Origin: Neolewinella agarilytica
Lineage (GTDB): Bacteria; Bacteroidota; Bacteroidia; Chitinophagales; Saprospiraceae
Assembly: GCF_900110645.1 (NCBI RefSeq)
Contig: NZ_FOFB01000005.1
Span: 186,001 to 250,000 of the forward strand
DNA length: 64,000 nt
Reading direction: 5' to 3'
Within the stretch, counting starts at the first letter, position 1. The number at the start of each line of letters is the position of its first letter. Positions 52,994 through 62,220 of this stretch are shown piece by piece. The position numbers and the translations under genes are program-made. The notes below the pieces were generated by a model. The model was not told the origin of the DNA and did no database searches. It was given only the letters and a program-made list of their open reading frames with translations.

Positions 52994-54427
52994 ATGCTTC
53001 CAATACACCACTCCGTCTTGTTATTGACAATCTGCTTATTGGTCTCTACTTGTGCAAATAGCGATACCGTTTCCCGCCAGGAACGTCCCAATATAGTCCT
53101 CATTGTAGCTGATGACATGGGGTGGGCGGACCCCGCCTACATGGGGAATACCCTCTATCAAACCCCTCACCTGGATCGCCTGAGCAAGACCTGTGTAAAT
53201 TTCACCCAGGCCTACGCGGGCGCATCGAACTGTGCGCCTAGCCGTTCGGCGATGCTCAGTGGATTATGGTCACAACGAACGGGAGTCTATACCGTAAGCC
53301 CCTCTGCACGGGGCGACAAACGGCACCGAAGACTCGTGCCGATCGTGAATACCCCTTTTCCGCCCGATTCTCTGGAGTTACTGCCGCAGTTTCTGCAACG
53401 GCAAGGGTACAGGACGGGAAACTTCGGGAAATACCACATTGGGGAAGACCCCTTAGCCCGCGGGTTTGACCGCAATGTAGCGGGTAGCAAGTGGGGCTAC
53501 CCAAAGGGGGGCTACTTTAGCCCCTTTCCGATGCCGAACATAAAAGATGGTCCCGAGGGCCAATACCTGACTGACCGACTCGGAGATGAGGCCGTCCGCT
53601 TCATCCAGGAGGAGTCTGGCCAAGGATCTTTTTTCCTTTACCTTCCTTTCTATTCCGTCCACACCCCGATTCAGGCACCGGATTCTATGGTTCAGCGATA
53701 CATCGGTCGGCCGGGCATTACCGGTAAAGAACACGCAACCTACGCTGCTATGATGGAGGCGCTGGATCGAAATGTAGGTAAGGTCCTAGCTGAACTCGCC
53801 GCCCGAAGGCTGGAAGAAAACACCATAATCATCTTTACTTCTGACAACGGGGGCGTAGATAAAATTTCTGATCAATACCCACTGCGCGCTGGTAAAGGTG
53901 CTTATTATGAAGGCGGCACCCGCGTCCCGCTACTGATCGGTTGGCCGGGAACAATTTCCCCAAGAGTAGATGAAACTCCCGTTATTAACCTCGACTTCTA
54001 CCCTACTCTGGCCTCATTAACCGACCTGGAAGCTCCCGCTCAACCGCTGGACGGTACCAACCTGAGCGAGTTGCTGTTGAACCAAAAGCCCCTCGCCTCC
54101 CGCAACTTGTATTGGCATTTCCCCATCTACCTGGAGGCCTACCGAAAAAATGGTGCAGAAAGCCGCGATCCGCTATTCCGAACCCGCCCCGGCAGCAGTA
54201 TGCTTGCGGGAAAATGGAAACTTCACGAATACTTCGAAGATGGCGGTATTGAGCTTTACGACCTGTCCACAGATCGGGGTGAACAGAATGATTTATCTGA
54301 TGTCTTTCCTGGCGTACGCGACTCTTTGCGTGCAGCATTACAAAGCTGGCGGCAAACGACTGACGCGCCGGTGCCTACTGTGCTAAATCCTCATTTTGAT
54401 CCGGAACTCCCAGCTGCAGGGAGCTGA
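52994..54427 (+). CDS. Formylglycine-type sulfatase (S1 family)
   Basis: A 477-residue lipoprotein (Cys 20, LVSTC) of the S1 sulfatase family. The active-site Cys is C80 in SNCAPSRSAMLSG (C-x-P-S-R), to be converted to formylglycine. Metal residues lie in VLIVADDMGW and FTSDNGG, and GKYHIG is the usual Lys/His segment. It removes sulfate esters from sugars outside the cytoplasm. The anaerobic-type sulfatase-maturing enzyme or FGE it needs is not in the window. It is the only sulfatase on the plus strand and is convergent with the Tat lipoprotein gene. Confidence 0.93.
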   Translation: MLPIHHSVLLLTICLLVSTCANSDTVSRQERPNIVLIVADDMGWADPAYMGNTLYQTPHLDRLSKTCVNFTQAYAGASNCAPSRSAMLSGLWSQRTGVYTVSPSARGDKRHRRLVPIVNTPFPPDSLELLPQFLQRQGYRTGNFGKYHIGEDPLARGFDRNVAGSKWGYPKGGYFSPFPMPNIKDGPEGQYLTDRLGDEAVRFIQEESGQGSFFLYLPFYSVHTPIQAPDSMVQRYIGRPGITGKEHATYAAMMEALDRNVGKVLAELAARRLEENTIIIFTSDNGGVDKISDQYPLRAGKGAYYEGGTRVPLLIGWPGTISPRVDETPVINLDFYPTLASLTDLEAPAQPLDGTNLSELLLNQKPLASRNLYWHFPIYLEAYRKNGAESRDPLFRTRPGSSMLAGKWKLHEYFEDGGIELYDLSTDRGEQNDLSDVFPGVRDSLRAALQSWRQTTDAPVPTVLNPHFDPELPAAGS

Positions 54428-54465
54428 TTTGAGTTGAAGAAAGATATTTTCAGGCAATGAGACCA

Positions 54466-56382
54466 CTAGGTGGACACGACCGACACGCTAACGCGAGTTC
54501 CATTTTCACCAACCTCGGCGAATATTGGCAGCGCCTGGACCCCCGGCACCAAATTAAAGATTCGCTCGCGCTTGGTTATGTCAATCTGTAAAGGAACATT
54601 GGCCTCCAGTCTAACCATACCTGTCGGCTTAATGATATGAAGAGTACGCTCATCAATTCGTACTACTTCATCCGTGTTGGGTGATACTACGGGCAACACT
54701 AACCGGACTTCGTCTGCTGAGTCTCTGACTGGTGGTACCACTACCCTCATCTCCTCTTTGGAAATGTGATACTCTATTTGTTGTTGGATTGCGCCTTTAG
54801 AGGGAGGAAGTTGGTTCTCGTCAAGCAGTTGGACCGTTGCTATTGAGGTGATGGTTCCGCTGTCATCGGAAACCTTCGCTTTTGCTCCAAGATCATATAG
54901 GTTGGTGTACCACTTTCCATCAATGAACGTTTCGAGACGTGGTGTAAGGGCGTACTCTTCCTCGTCAGGATGTAGCTGTTGGTTGAATTTTTCAACCAGG
55001 ATGTATTTGGCCATACTTGCGGCAAAGAGTAACCCGACTTGCTCGTGCCACAGAATGTTCAATGCCCCACCAGTGCCCTGGAAACAATATTTCTTGTAGA
55101 TGAAGTCGTAGGTGGAAACGGTGGCTCGCCACGGCCCACGAGCGACCAGCCATACATCAACTTCCGGCTTGTGGCGCACGCCGTCAGCGATTTGCCGGGG
55201 CAAGCTGGCTGAAGCCTGCAAGGCGGTAAGTTTGGCGGGGCCGTCGAGCAGTGCGGTCAGTGGTTTAGCATGAGCAAAGGTATGATGGATACAGGGAGGT
55301 ATCCCGTGTTCGGCATAGTGGAGTCCGCCGTAAATGAGCCCGCTCTCCGCAGTACAGCGCTGTAAAAGTTCGGTAGTGCGGATGGCAGCGGTAGCGAAGG
55401 CCGGGTTGCGATCCGCCATCATGGAAAAGGCTGGTTGGCTGCCGTCGGTGGTTCGGCTACCCCAGTAACTCCATTTGGCCTGGCGGGTGCCCCAGCTGTT
55501 ATCCCAGCCACCATCCGGAAGCATGAATTCGAGGTGCCCTTCGAGAGACTTCGTCAGCAATCCCAGTAATTCCTCATCGCCAACGTGCAGAGCGTAGTGG
55601 ATGACGCCATTCAGAGATTCTTCGACGTTGTATCCTAAGTCGACGGAATGGAGGCCCTTGGGAGACAGTGCATCGCTTGGTTTACCTTCGCCAAACAGCA
55701 GAAAGTTAGGCCTGGTAAACCATTGCTTTGCATCCCTTCCCAGCACCTGCGCCCGCGCCGCATACTTTTCATCGCCGAGCACCTCGCCAATTAGTACGAA
55801 AGCGTGCAGGGCTGTGAAGCCATAATTTATGTTGGTAAAGGTGAGATTGAAATTAGCCAGCAGATATTCCCCTACTCTCGAAAGCCGTTCGGTCCATTTA
55901 GCGCGCAGTTTTTCAGGCAGAAAATCACCATGGTGATGAAGCGTCTCGGCCAGGGCAATAGCACCAAAAACTGAAATACCACGCCATGTTTTCGGGTTAG
56001 GCATTACCGTCCAGCTTCCGTCAGACTGAGACACATTATTCTCCGCCCACTCCATAACCCGAATGGCAGCCGTGAGGTACCTTTCCTCTCCGGTTTTCCT
56101 GGCCATGTGGACGAATGGATACACCGAGTCCATACAGCGTCCATGGATATGATCGCAGGCGGGGCAGCCCAGTGCACCGTGCACAGTCAGGTCATCAGGT
56201 TGATCAATCTGCATGGATAGCATACCATCGCACCATTTTTTGAGCAGGTTTTCCACCAAAGCCCGGAAAGCCGTTGGCGCTGCACTTTTGGCATCAGCTA
56301 TCGCTTCCTTGCAAGCAGCCACAGGAAGGCCTAATGCCGCAGCTGCCAGCAGAGAATGGAATAGAAAATTGCGACGTTTCAT
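54466..56382 (-). CDS. Tat-type lipoprotein, candidate lyase or glycosidase
   Basis: A 638-residue exported protein. The N-terminus has a twin-arginine motif (KRRNFLF) followed by a hydrophobic stretch and lipobox-like VAAC. Residues 40-400 look like an (alpha/alpha) toroid: repeated helices, ALGCPACDHIHGRCMD, GSWTVMPNPKTWRGISVF, NYGFTALHAFVL and DLGYNVEESLNGVIHYAL. Residues 420-638 are beta-sandwich. This plan occurs in several polysaccharide lyases and in GH88/GH105-like enzymes, but I cannot place it in a family. A new lyase family on uronate-rhamnan is a serious possibility. It is the last gene of the operon. Confidence 0.78.
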   Translation of the reverse strand: MKRRNFLFHSLLAAAALGLPVAACKEAIADAKSAAPTAFRALVENLLKKWCDGMLSMQIDQPDDLTVHGALGCPACDHIHGRCMDSVYPFVHMARKTGEERYLTAAIRVMEWAENNVSQSDGSWTVMPNPKTWRGISVFGAIALAETLHHHGDFLPEKLRAKWTERLSRVGEYLLANFNLTFTNINYGFTALHAFVLIGEVLGDEKYAARAQVLGRDAKQWFTRPNFLLFGEGKPSDALSPKGLHSVDLGYNVEESLNGVIHYALHVGDEELLGLLTKSLEGHLEFMLPDGGWDNSWGTRQAKWSYWGSRTTDGSQPAFSMMADRNPAFATAAIRTTELLQRCTAESGLIYGGLHYAEHGIPPCIHHTFAHAKPLTALLDGPAKLTALQASASLPRQIADGVRHKPEVDVWLVARGPWRATVSTYDFIYKKYCFQGTGGALNILWHEQVGLLFAASMAKYILVEKFNQQLHPDEEEYALTPRLETFIDGKWYTNLYDLGAKAKVSDDSGTITSIATVQLLDENQLPPSKGAIQQQIEYHISKEEMRVVVPPVRDSADEVRLVLPVVSPNTDEVVRIDERTLHIIKPTGMVRLEANVPLQIDITKRERIFNLVPGVQALPIFAEVGENGTRVSVSVVST

Positions 56383-56452
56383 AATGCTGGTTTTGTGGCT
56401 AATGGAGAGGTTAAATCAGTTAATGGACAGCCGGCAGCCGCGGTTAAGGCAA

Positions 56453-56767
56453 TTATGGCAAATAGAAAACTTCCCGAAGCGGAACCGAAACCGGAGAGTT
56501 ATCCGCATTCGTCTCCATAATATCAGCCATGAAAGCCCACCATTTCTGCACGATCGGGTGGTCGGATAAATCCTGAGAACCACCTTCACCGCTTACTTTC
56601 TGGAAGGCAAATAGCGTATCGGTTTCCTCATCAATAAAGATGGAGTATTCGCTCACACCCGCGTCTTTCAGGAGGCGCTGTAGTTCGGGCCAAAGGGCAT
56701 CATGTCTTTCCCGGTAAGTGGCTGTTTGGCCTGCTTTAAGGTACATTTTGAAGGCGAGTCTTTGCAT
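56453..56767 (-). CDS. rhaM: L-rhamnose mutarotase
   Basis: A 104-residue cytoplasmic enzyme of the RhaM family, which interconverts the alpha and beta anomers of L-rhamnose so that released sugar enters the isomerase quickly. Marks are the catalytic His in YRERHDALWPELQ, the SIFIDEETDTLFAF strand, and DHPIVQKWWAFMADIM. It sits between the Tat lipoprotein (71 bases downstream) and the sulfatase-lyase gene (47 bases upstream), all on the minus strand. It is the one cytoplasmic enzyme in this operon and directly ties it to rhamnose. Confidence 0.95.
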   Translation of the reverse strand: MQRLAFKMYLKAGQTATYRERHDALWPELQRLLKDAGVSEYSIFIDEETDTLFAFQKVSGEGGSQDLSDHPIVQKWWAFMADIMETNADNSPVSVPLREVFYLP

Positions 56768-56814
56768 GACGTTTTTATTCGTTGTTTGGATTTCTGGTTT
56801 TTCACCCCTCCTTT

Positions 56815-59502
56815 TTACTTAGCTGAACATTGAAAAAACAGCTGGGAGAGATCCGTAGCTGTTGTACTGCCGTCTTGCCTAAGGGCACAGAATTCCGGCA
56901 CTTCCAGCCTGGCTCCGGTTTGATAAAACAAGGCCCGGGCTTTATCCCAGTAGTGCTTCTGCTCACCGAGTTGGGGATACGGCCAGGGCTTCTTGTCAAA
57001 GGCGAAAGGTTTAAGGAATGCATAGGCCGCAGGAATGCTCCGGCCATCGTCAGTTTTGTATCCCCATAGGTCTACACCGAGTTGGCGGCCATGCCATGCC
57101 AATTGGGTCATGCCGTTCAGGTTCATCGTAGAGTAGCTGATGGACTTTGTTCTTTCCAGTTCATGAGGCTGGCTCCCGTCGGGTTCAAGCTGTGCGGCAA
57201 TAATTTTAGTCTTCGCAGTTTCCAGCACTTTACGTGCCGCATCCGGTCGGCCGAGATAGCGAAGCATACAAACCACCTGGACATCATACCAGGTTGCATG
57301 GTTATTGTGACGGAGGCCTTCTTCAATACCAAGCTCACTGGTTTGGAACCAGTGAAGCATAGCCGCAAGCCACTCGTGCATCCCCGTTTTAGTTGCTTCG
57401 GGAAGCATGCCGACGTGATCCAACATTTCCAGTGCATCAATCACGTCCTGAATAGCGATAAACTCGATGATGCCGAAGCAGCGCCCATCGTTTCGCCCGG
57501 GGATTCCCTGAGCGTAGTTGAAATTGGGGTTCATCTTCGTCGCCGGGTCAAGGAACCAGGTGTTGATGTGTTCCACGGCGCGTTGGCCGTACTGTTTGTT
57601 GCCGGAGATCCAGGCGGCTAAAGCCAGATCTTCAATCACTTTAAAAGTCTGACTTTTGGCCTTGTTATCCGTATTGGCATCTTTCGTCGCAGGGTTTACC
57701 TCACCGTCTTTACGGATCCATGGCAGGCCGTCTGCTTTTTCGGGGTCAGGCCACCAGTAAGGAGCCAAGCTCAGGTAGTCGTGCTTGTTTCCACTGGGTG
57801 GGGTGATTTTCTTTCGCATTACAGACAGCAGCGGTCTTTTCAGTAAGGTATTTGCCTCCAGCAACATTTTTTGATAAGCCTTCTGGTAGGGAGCATAACC
57901 GCTACGAATTTTGGCACGAAGAGCCGTCATGGTCTCTAAATCTCTATTCGTAAACCTTTCAACCGACCTTTCACCCTTCGTTTCCGTATTCGCCGGTGAA
58001 GTCCTTGCTTTTTGTTCCACGAAGTAGGGCTGAAAACTGTAGGAGGAGTGAGGGGCCCATTGGGCATTCTCTCCCGGTAACTGCTTCTTCAGTGAGGCTT
58101 TCTCTTTTTGATACCTGGGGTTGTCTGCCTGATTAGTAAATTCATGGGGGTCCTCCGTGTGATCATACAGTTCCTCTCCTCCATCTTCATATTGGATATA
58201 CCGAAAGCGTTCTGACCTGACCGTGTGATTATTCATCCCGAAGGTCGTTATGGCGAGTTGCTCATCTTTTCCCTCATCCCCCCGCATGAGGGAGACCAGG
58301 CTACGACCTTCATTTCTGTCGTAAGCCGGTAGTCCACACAACTCCGTCAGGGTTGGATAGATGGAGAGCATCTCCGCCGGCTGATCAATTACCAGCCCTT
58401 TCGGCAGGTCGGGGGCTATGAAAAGCAGGGGTGCCTTAGTGGCTGACTCCCAGAGCGCGTGTTTGGCAAAGGTCCCCTTTTCTCCCAGCCGGTAGCCATG
58501 GTCAGACCAAAGGACGATTACTGTATTGTCAGCGTGCTGACTGGCTTCCAGCTCGTCCAGCAGTCGACCGATTTCGTAGTCGACGAAGCTGACGCAAGCC
58601 AGGTAAGCCTGCAGAATCTTAGGCCACTCTCCATTTTCAATGGCCCAGTCTGTAGTGGGCATCATGGGCAAATCGTTGATCTGCAGGGCGACGGGAGGAA
58701 CATCTTTCAAGTCATCCGCCCGGTAGGGCATCGTCTTGATACTGTCTAAGGGATAAAGGTCGAACCATTTTTGCGGTACGTAGAGTGGTACGTGGACCCG
58801 CAGGAAGCCTACGCCCAGGAAGAAGGGCTGCTCGTATGTCCGGTTCAGGCGTTCGATGGCCCAGTTAACGGATTGGTGGTCGGGCATCAGGGAATCCACT
58901 TCAGGGAAAGCCCCCCAGTCGGTGCTGGTACGGCCGTATTTTTTTCGGTCGGAGGTGCCGAATCCATCCCAGACGAACCGCTCCGGAGGAAGTGGGCCAA
59001 AGCCTTTCACCCTGCCGCCCGATTCGTGAAAAGCACCAGCAGGTGCATGCTTATGGAAAAGCTTACCTATGCCCATGGTATGGTAGCCATGATCCCGAAA
59101 ATACTCTGGCAGCAGGATAATGTCTTTGGTTGCCTGATTGTCCCCGGACCTGATTTTGTCGTCAGGGATCATCCCGTAAATACCAGTCGTTGATGGTCGT
59201 AAGCCCGTCATGATGGATGCCCGGGAGGGGCCGCATAGCGGCGCCTGGCAATGGGCGTTGGAAAAGAGTACGCCTTTAGCGGCCAGGCGGTCCAGGTTGG
59301 GGGTTTTAACGCCGTAGTTTACCCCCTCCAGCCGGCCAATCAGATTGTTCAGATCATCAACGGCCAGGAAGAGAACATTGGGCGGATTAGCTTCATAGTT
59401 CGTTTCGCCACAGGTAGTAAGTACCATCAGGGAAAGTAGGAGAAAAACCGAACCAACGCACCTGAATACTTTCCTTCTTGGGTTGAAATGTGCTGCTTTC
59501 AT
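56815..59502 (-). CDS. Sulfatase fused to alginate-lyase-fold domain
   Basis: An 895-residue fusion lipoprotein (Cys 31, VLTTC). Residues 35 to about 500 are an S1 sulfatase of the iduronate-2-sulfatase-like group: FLAVDDLNNLIGRLEG, formylglycine site C90 in PLCGPSRASIMTG, VLWSDHGYRLGEKG. Residues about 530-895 match the Alginate_lyase superfamily: LSLAPYWWPDPEKADG, GRNDGRCFGIIEF, N733/N734/H735 in HNNHATWYD, and Y790 in SISYSTMNLNG, which are the N-H-Y catalytic set of that fold. It would desulfate and cut uronate chains in one protein. GH78 follows after 6 bases. Confidence 0.92.
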   Translation of the reverse strand: MKAAHFNPRRKVFRCVGSVFLLLSLMVLTTCGETNYEANPPNVLFLAVDDLNNLIGRLEGVNYGVKTPNLDRLAAKGVLFSNAHCQAPLCGPSRASIMTGLRPSTTGIYGMIPDDKIRSGDNQATKDIILLPEYFRDHGYHTMGIGKLFHKHAPAGAFHESGGRVKGFGPLPPERFVWDGFGTSDRKKYGRTSTDWGAFPEVDSLMPDHQSVNWAIERLNRTYEQPFFLGVGFLRVHVPLYVPQKWFDLYPLDSIKTMPYRADDLKDVPPVALQINDLPMMPTTDWAIENGEWPKILQAYLACVSFVDYEIGRLLDELEASQHADNTVIVLWSDHGYRLGEKGTFAKHALWESATKAPLLFIAPDLPKGLVIDQPAEMLSIYPTLTELCGLPAYDRNEGRSLVSLMRGDEGKDEQLAITTFGMNNHTVRSERFRYIQYEDGGEELYDHTEDPHEFTNQADNPRYQKEKASLKKQLPGENAQWAPHSSYSFQPYFVEQKARTSPANTETKGERSVERFTNRDLETMTALRAKIRSGYAPYQKAYQKMLLEANTLLKRPLLSVMRKKITPPSGNKHDYLSLAPYWWPDPEKADGLPWIRKDGEVNPATKDANTDNKAKSQTFKVIEDLALAAWISGNKQYGQRAVEHINTWFLDPATKMNPNFNYAQGIPGRNDGRCFGIIEFIAIQDVIDALEMLDHVGMLPEATKTGMHEWLAAMLHWFQTSELGIEEGLRHNNHATWYDVQVVCMLRYLGRPDAARKVLETAKTKIIAAQLEPDGSQPHELERTKSISYSTMNLNGMTQLAWHGRQLGVDLWGYKTDDGRSIPAAYAFLKPFAFDKKPWPYPQLGEQKHYWDKARALFYQTGARLEVPEFCALRQDGSTTATDLSQLFFQCSAK

Positions 59503-59508
59503 GTTGAT

Positions 59509-62220
59509 TTACTTGTTCAGAGTACTCGTAACTCTGTACTTACCAGACGTTAATCTCAGCTCTTCGTTAGAGTTTGTTGCTTCACCTGCTACCGTGCTTC
59601 CGTCATCAGCTATTTGAATTAGTTGGTAATCTGCCTTATAGCCCTTGGGTATCGTTATGAAGCCAGTACTGTTAGGAGGAACTATTATTTCCCAGTCCAG
59701 GTGGCCGTCGATGACGGTCCAGGCACTGCTGATGTGACCGTAGGGAGATTCGTGGGTCGCGGCAGCGGAGGTTAGTGGCGGATTAATGACCGGCGCAAAA
59801 CTAATTTCCCGGTAACCAGGGGCTCTGGGGGCAATTCCTGCCACTCGCTCGTACATCCACTGACCGATAGCCCCGTATGCATAGTGGTTAAAGGAGTTCA
59901 TACCTCCGGGGTTAAAGCCGTCTTTTAGGGTGTAGCTATTCCAGCGTTCCCACATAGTCGTGGCTCCCTGATTGATGGAATAGAACCAGCTGGGGTAGGT
60001 CTCGCGAAAAAGAAGCTTGTAGGCCAGTTCAGCATGGCCATAGCGATCCAATACGGGGGCGAGAAGAGGGGTGCCCAGAAAGCCGGTCCTGAGGTGACCA
60101 TCAGCAAGCTCGATCTCGTTGATGAGGTGATTGACGGCCAGTGGAGCCAACTTTTCCGGTAACAAGTCGAAGCCCAGGGCAAGCAGATAAGCTGTCTGCG
60201 TCGCCCGGTCCTGGGTAATGCGCCCGGCCTCATCGAAGTAGGCCTGGCGTAAAGCCGTTTTAATGGATTGATGCAAGCGATCGAGCTGCTTTGCTTCTTC
60301 TACCCTGCCCAGCACCCGCGCTGCGCGCCCGCATAATTCTGTACTACGGGCAAAATAGGCTGTGCAGATAAACTCCCGGGGAGTATCTCCCCTGTTGTTC
60401 CCGTTAGCGGGGTATGGCTGAAGCCAGTCCCCAAAACTCTGGAAGTCAACCAGGTGGTCTTTAGCCTTACTTTCGTAATAGCCGACCCACTGGCGCATCA
60501 TATCGTAATTTTCCCGTAAGACGGTAGTGTCTCCCGTACGAAAGTAGACCTCCCAGGGAATGATGGTCGCCGCATCTCCCCAGCCAGCACTGCTTCGTTT
60601 GACATTGATGTTGGGAATGATGAACGGAATGGCACCGTTGGGTAGCTGTTCTTCACGCATACTTTGCAGCCAGGAAGCCCAAAAGGCGTGGGTGCTGGTC
60701 AGGAACAAGGAGGTAGGGGCAAAAACCTGGGCGTCTCCGGTCCACCCAAGGCGTTCGTCTCGCTGCGGGCAGTCGGTAGGAATATCGAGAAAGTTACCCC
60801 GCAGCCCCCATTCGATGTTCTGCTGCAGTTGGTTCAGCTTAGAGTGAGAACTGGTGAAAGTACCTGCTGTGCTAAAATCAGAATACAGCACCTTGCCTTC
60901 CACCCAACCCTTAGCCGGAGTAGCCTGGGGCGAATAGCCCGATAATTCAACGTAGCGGAAGCCGTGAAAGGTGAAAGAGGGCGTCCAGTCGATCTTGCCG
61001 TCTTCGGCCGCTACGTAATAATCCGTCGAACGGGCAGATCGGTAATTCTTAGTAAAGATGTCCCCGTCCAAATCCAGCATTTCGGCAAAACGAACCCATA
61101 GGGTATCTCCTTTTTTTACGGGAACCCGTAGGTGTGGTACGCCCACCATGTTTTGGCCAAGGTCGAAAATGGTGGCTCCAGGCTTAACAGAAGTGATGTT
61201 TTGGGTAGGCAGAGTTTTACGAATCTTAACGGTAGCGTGCCGTTTAGGACGCAACATTACGGTAGGCTCCAGTGCTTCGGCGATCACGGGGACCGGGGGC
61301 TCGGTCGGTTGAAGCTCAGAATAGAACTCTCCGTCGTAGATACTGGAATAGGTAAGCGGCGTAGCTGGCTGGGTTTGCCAACTTTCGTCGGTGACGACCA
61401 GTACCTGACCGTCGGTTTCCAGTTGAGCGAGCAGACGAGGAGAATCGGTATTAGTCCACTGCGGAAGTGTGTAGCCAATCCGACCGGCATACCAACCTTC
61501 GGAAAGTGTAGCCGTAAGCTCATTTTCTCCAACTTGCAGGAGGTCCGTCACGTCATATGTCAACGTTTCGATGCGGTGCTGGTAGGGGGTGTATCCCGGA
61601 GTCATCTCATCGTTCCCGATGCGTTGGCCGTTGAGTTGAGCGCGAAAAACACCCTTGGCGGTGATGTATAAACGGGCTTGTTCCGGCAATCCGTCGATGG
61701 TAAAGTTCTTCCGCAGGGTCTGTGGACGGAAGAAAGGCAGATTAAACTCAGTGGTTTCCGCAGGCGTGGTCGCTCCAACCCATTTCCCCTGCCAGTCCTC
61801 ATTCGTCAGGAGGCCATATTCTACGGAAGCGGATTCGGACCATCCGGACAGCTCGCCCGACGGGTTTTCGTAACGCACCCGCCATTCCAGTTGCTGGCGT
61901 GACTGCAACTCGGGGCCGGCGTAAGGCACACCAACTGTAGCAGATGTGTTTACCCGACCCGACTGCCACACCGTGGCTCCATCGGCATCTGTAACCTCAA
62001 TCTCATAAGCGGCCTGCTCCCCCGCAGCGGGCAGCTTCCAGGAAAAGGTGGGAGAGGCGTCATAAAACCCCAGGGGGTCTTCGAAACCTTCACTGATGGT
62101 GAGTCCGTTGGGCGCCTCTGGCGCCGTGCCCGCGCAGGTAACCAACAAAAAAGAGCCTGCCAACAAGAGTACATTGATGCTCATCCGCTTCAGCGGAGCA
62201 AAGTGGTTGTGTCTTTTCAT
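59509..62220 (-). CDS. GH78 alpha-L-rhamnosidase
   Basis: A 903-residue enzyme of glycoside hydrolase family 78. Lipobox LLVTC (Cys 29), N-terminal beta domains (about 35-145 and 165-460), then the (alpha/alpha)6 barrel with the canonical active-site motif TDCPQRDERLGWTGDAQ and a C-terminal beta domain. This catalytic motif is closer to characterised GH78 enzymes than that of the other GH78 here. I chose ATG at 62220, which overlaps the upstream sulfatase stop as ATGA; ATG at 62229 is the alternative. The gap to the fusion gene is 6 bases. Confidence 0.95.
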   Translation of the reverse strand: MKRHNHFAPLKRMSINVLLLAGSFLLVTCAGTAPEAPNGLTISEGFEDPLGFYDASPTFSWKLPAAGEQAAYEIEVTDADGATVWQSGRVNTSATVGVPYAGPELQSRQQLEWRVRYENPSGELSGWSESASVEYGLLTNEDWQGKWVGATTPAETTEFNLPFFRPQTLRKNFTIDGLPEQARLYITAKGVFRAQLNGQRIGNDEMTPGYTPYQHRIETLTYDVTDLLQVGENELTATLSEGWYAGRIGYTLPQWTNTDSPRLLAQLETDGQVLVVTDESWQTQPATPLTYSSIYDGEFYSELQPTEPPVPVIAEALEPTVMLRPKRHATVKIRKTLPTQNITSVKPGATIFDLGQNMVGVPHLRVPVKKGDTLWVRFAEMLDLDGDIFTKNYRSARSTDYYVAAEDGKIDWTPSFTFHGFRYVELSGYSPQATPAKGWVEGKVLYSDFSTAGTFTSSHSKLNQLQQNIEWGLRGNFLDIPTDCPQRDERLGWTGDAQVFAPTSLFLTSTHAFWASWLQSMREEQLPNGAIPFIIPNINVKRSSAGWGDAATIIPWEVYFRTGDTTVLRENYDMMRQWVGYYESKAKDHLVDFQSFGDWLQPYPANGNNRGDTPREFICTAYFARSTELCGRAARVLGRVEEAKQLDRLHQSIKTALRQAYFDEAGRITQDRATQTAYLLALGFDLLPEKLAPLAVNHLINEIELADGHLRTGFLGTPLLAPVLDRYGHAELAYKLLFRETYPSWFYSINQGATTMWERWNSYTLKDGFNPGGMNSFNHYAYGAIGQWMYERVAGIAPRAPGYREISFAPVINPPLTSAAATHESPYGHISSAWTVIDGHLDWEIIVPPNSTGFITIPKGYKADYQLIQIADDGSTVAGEATNSNEELRLTSGKYRVTSTLNK

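Noticed and set aside
55741-55761. Extra coding copy of the GC-rich repeat (also 60311-60332)
   Set aside because: Only parts of the word match and both encode ordinary Ala/Arg/Leu-rich helix, so chance is likely.
57800-59502. Alginate utilisation role for the lyase-like fusion
   Set aside because: The fold is shared by lyases on other uronates, and all neighbours point to rhamnose and sulfate, with no alginate genes.
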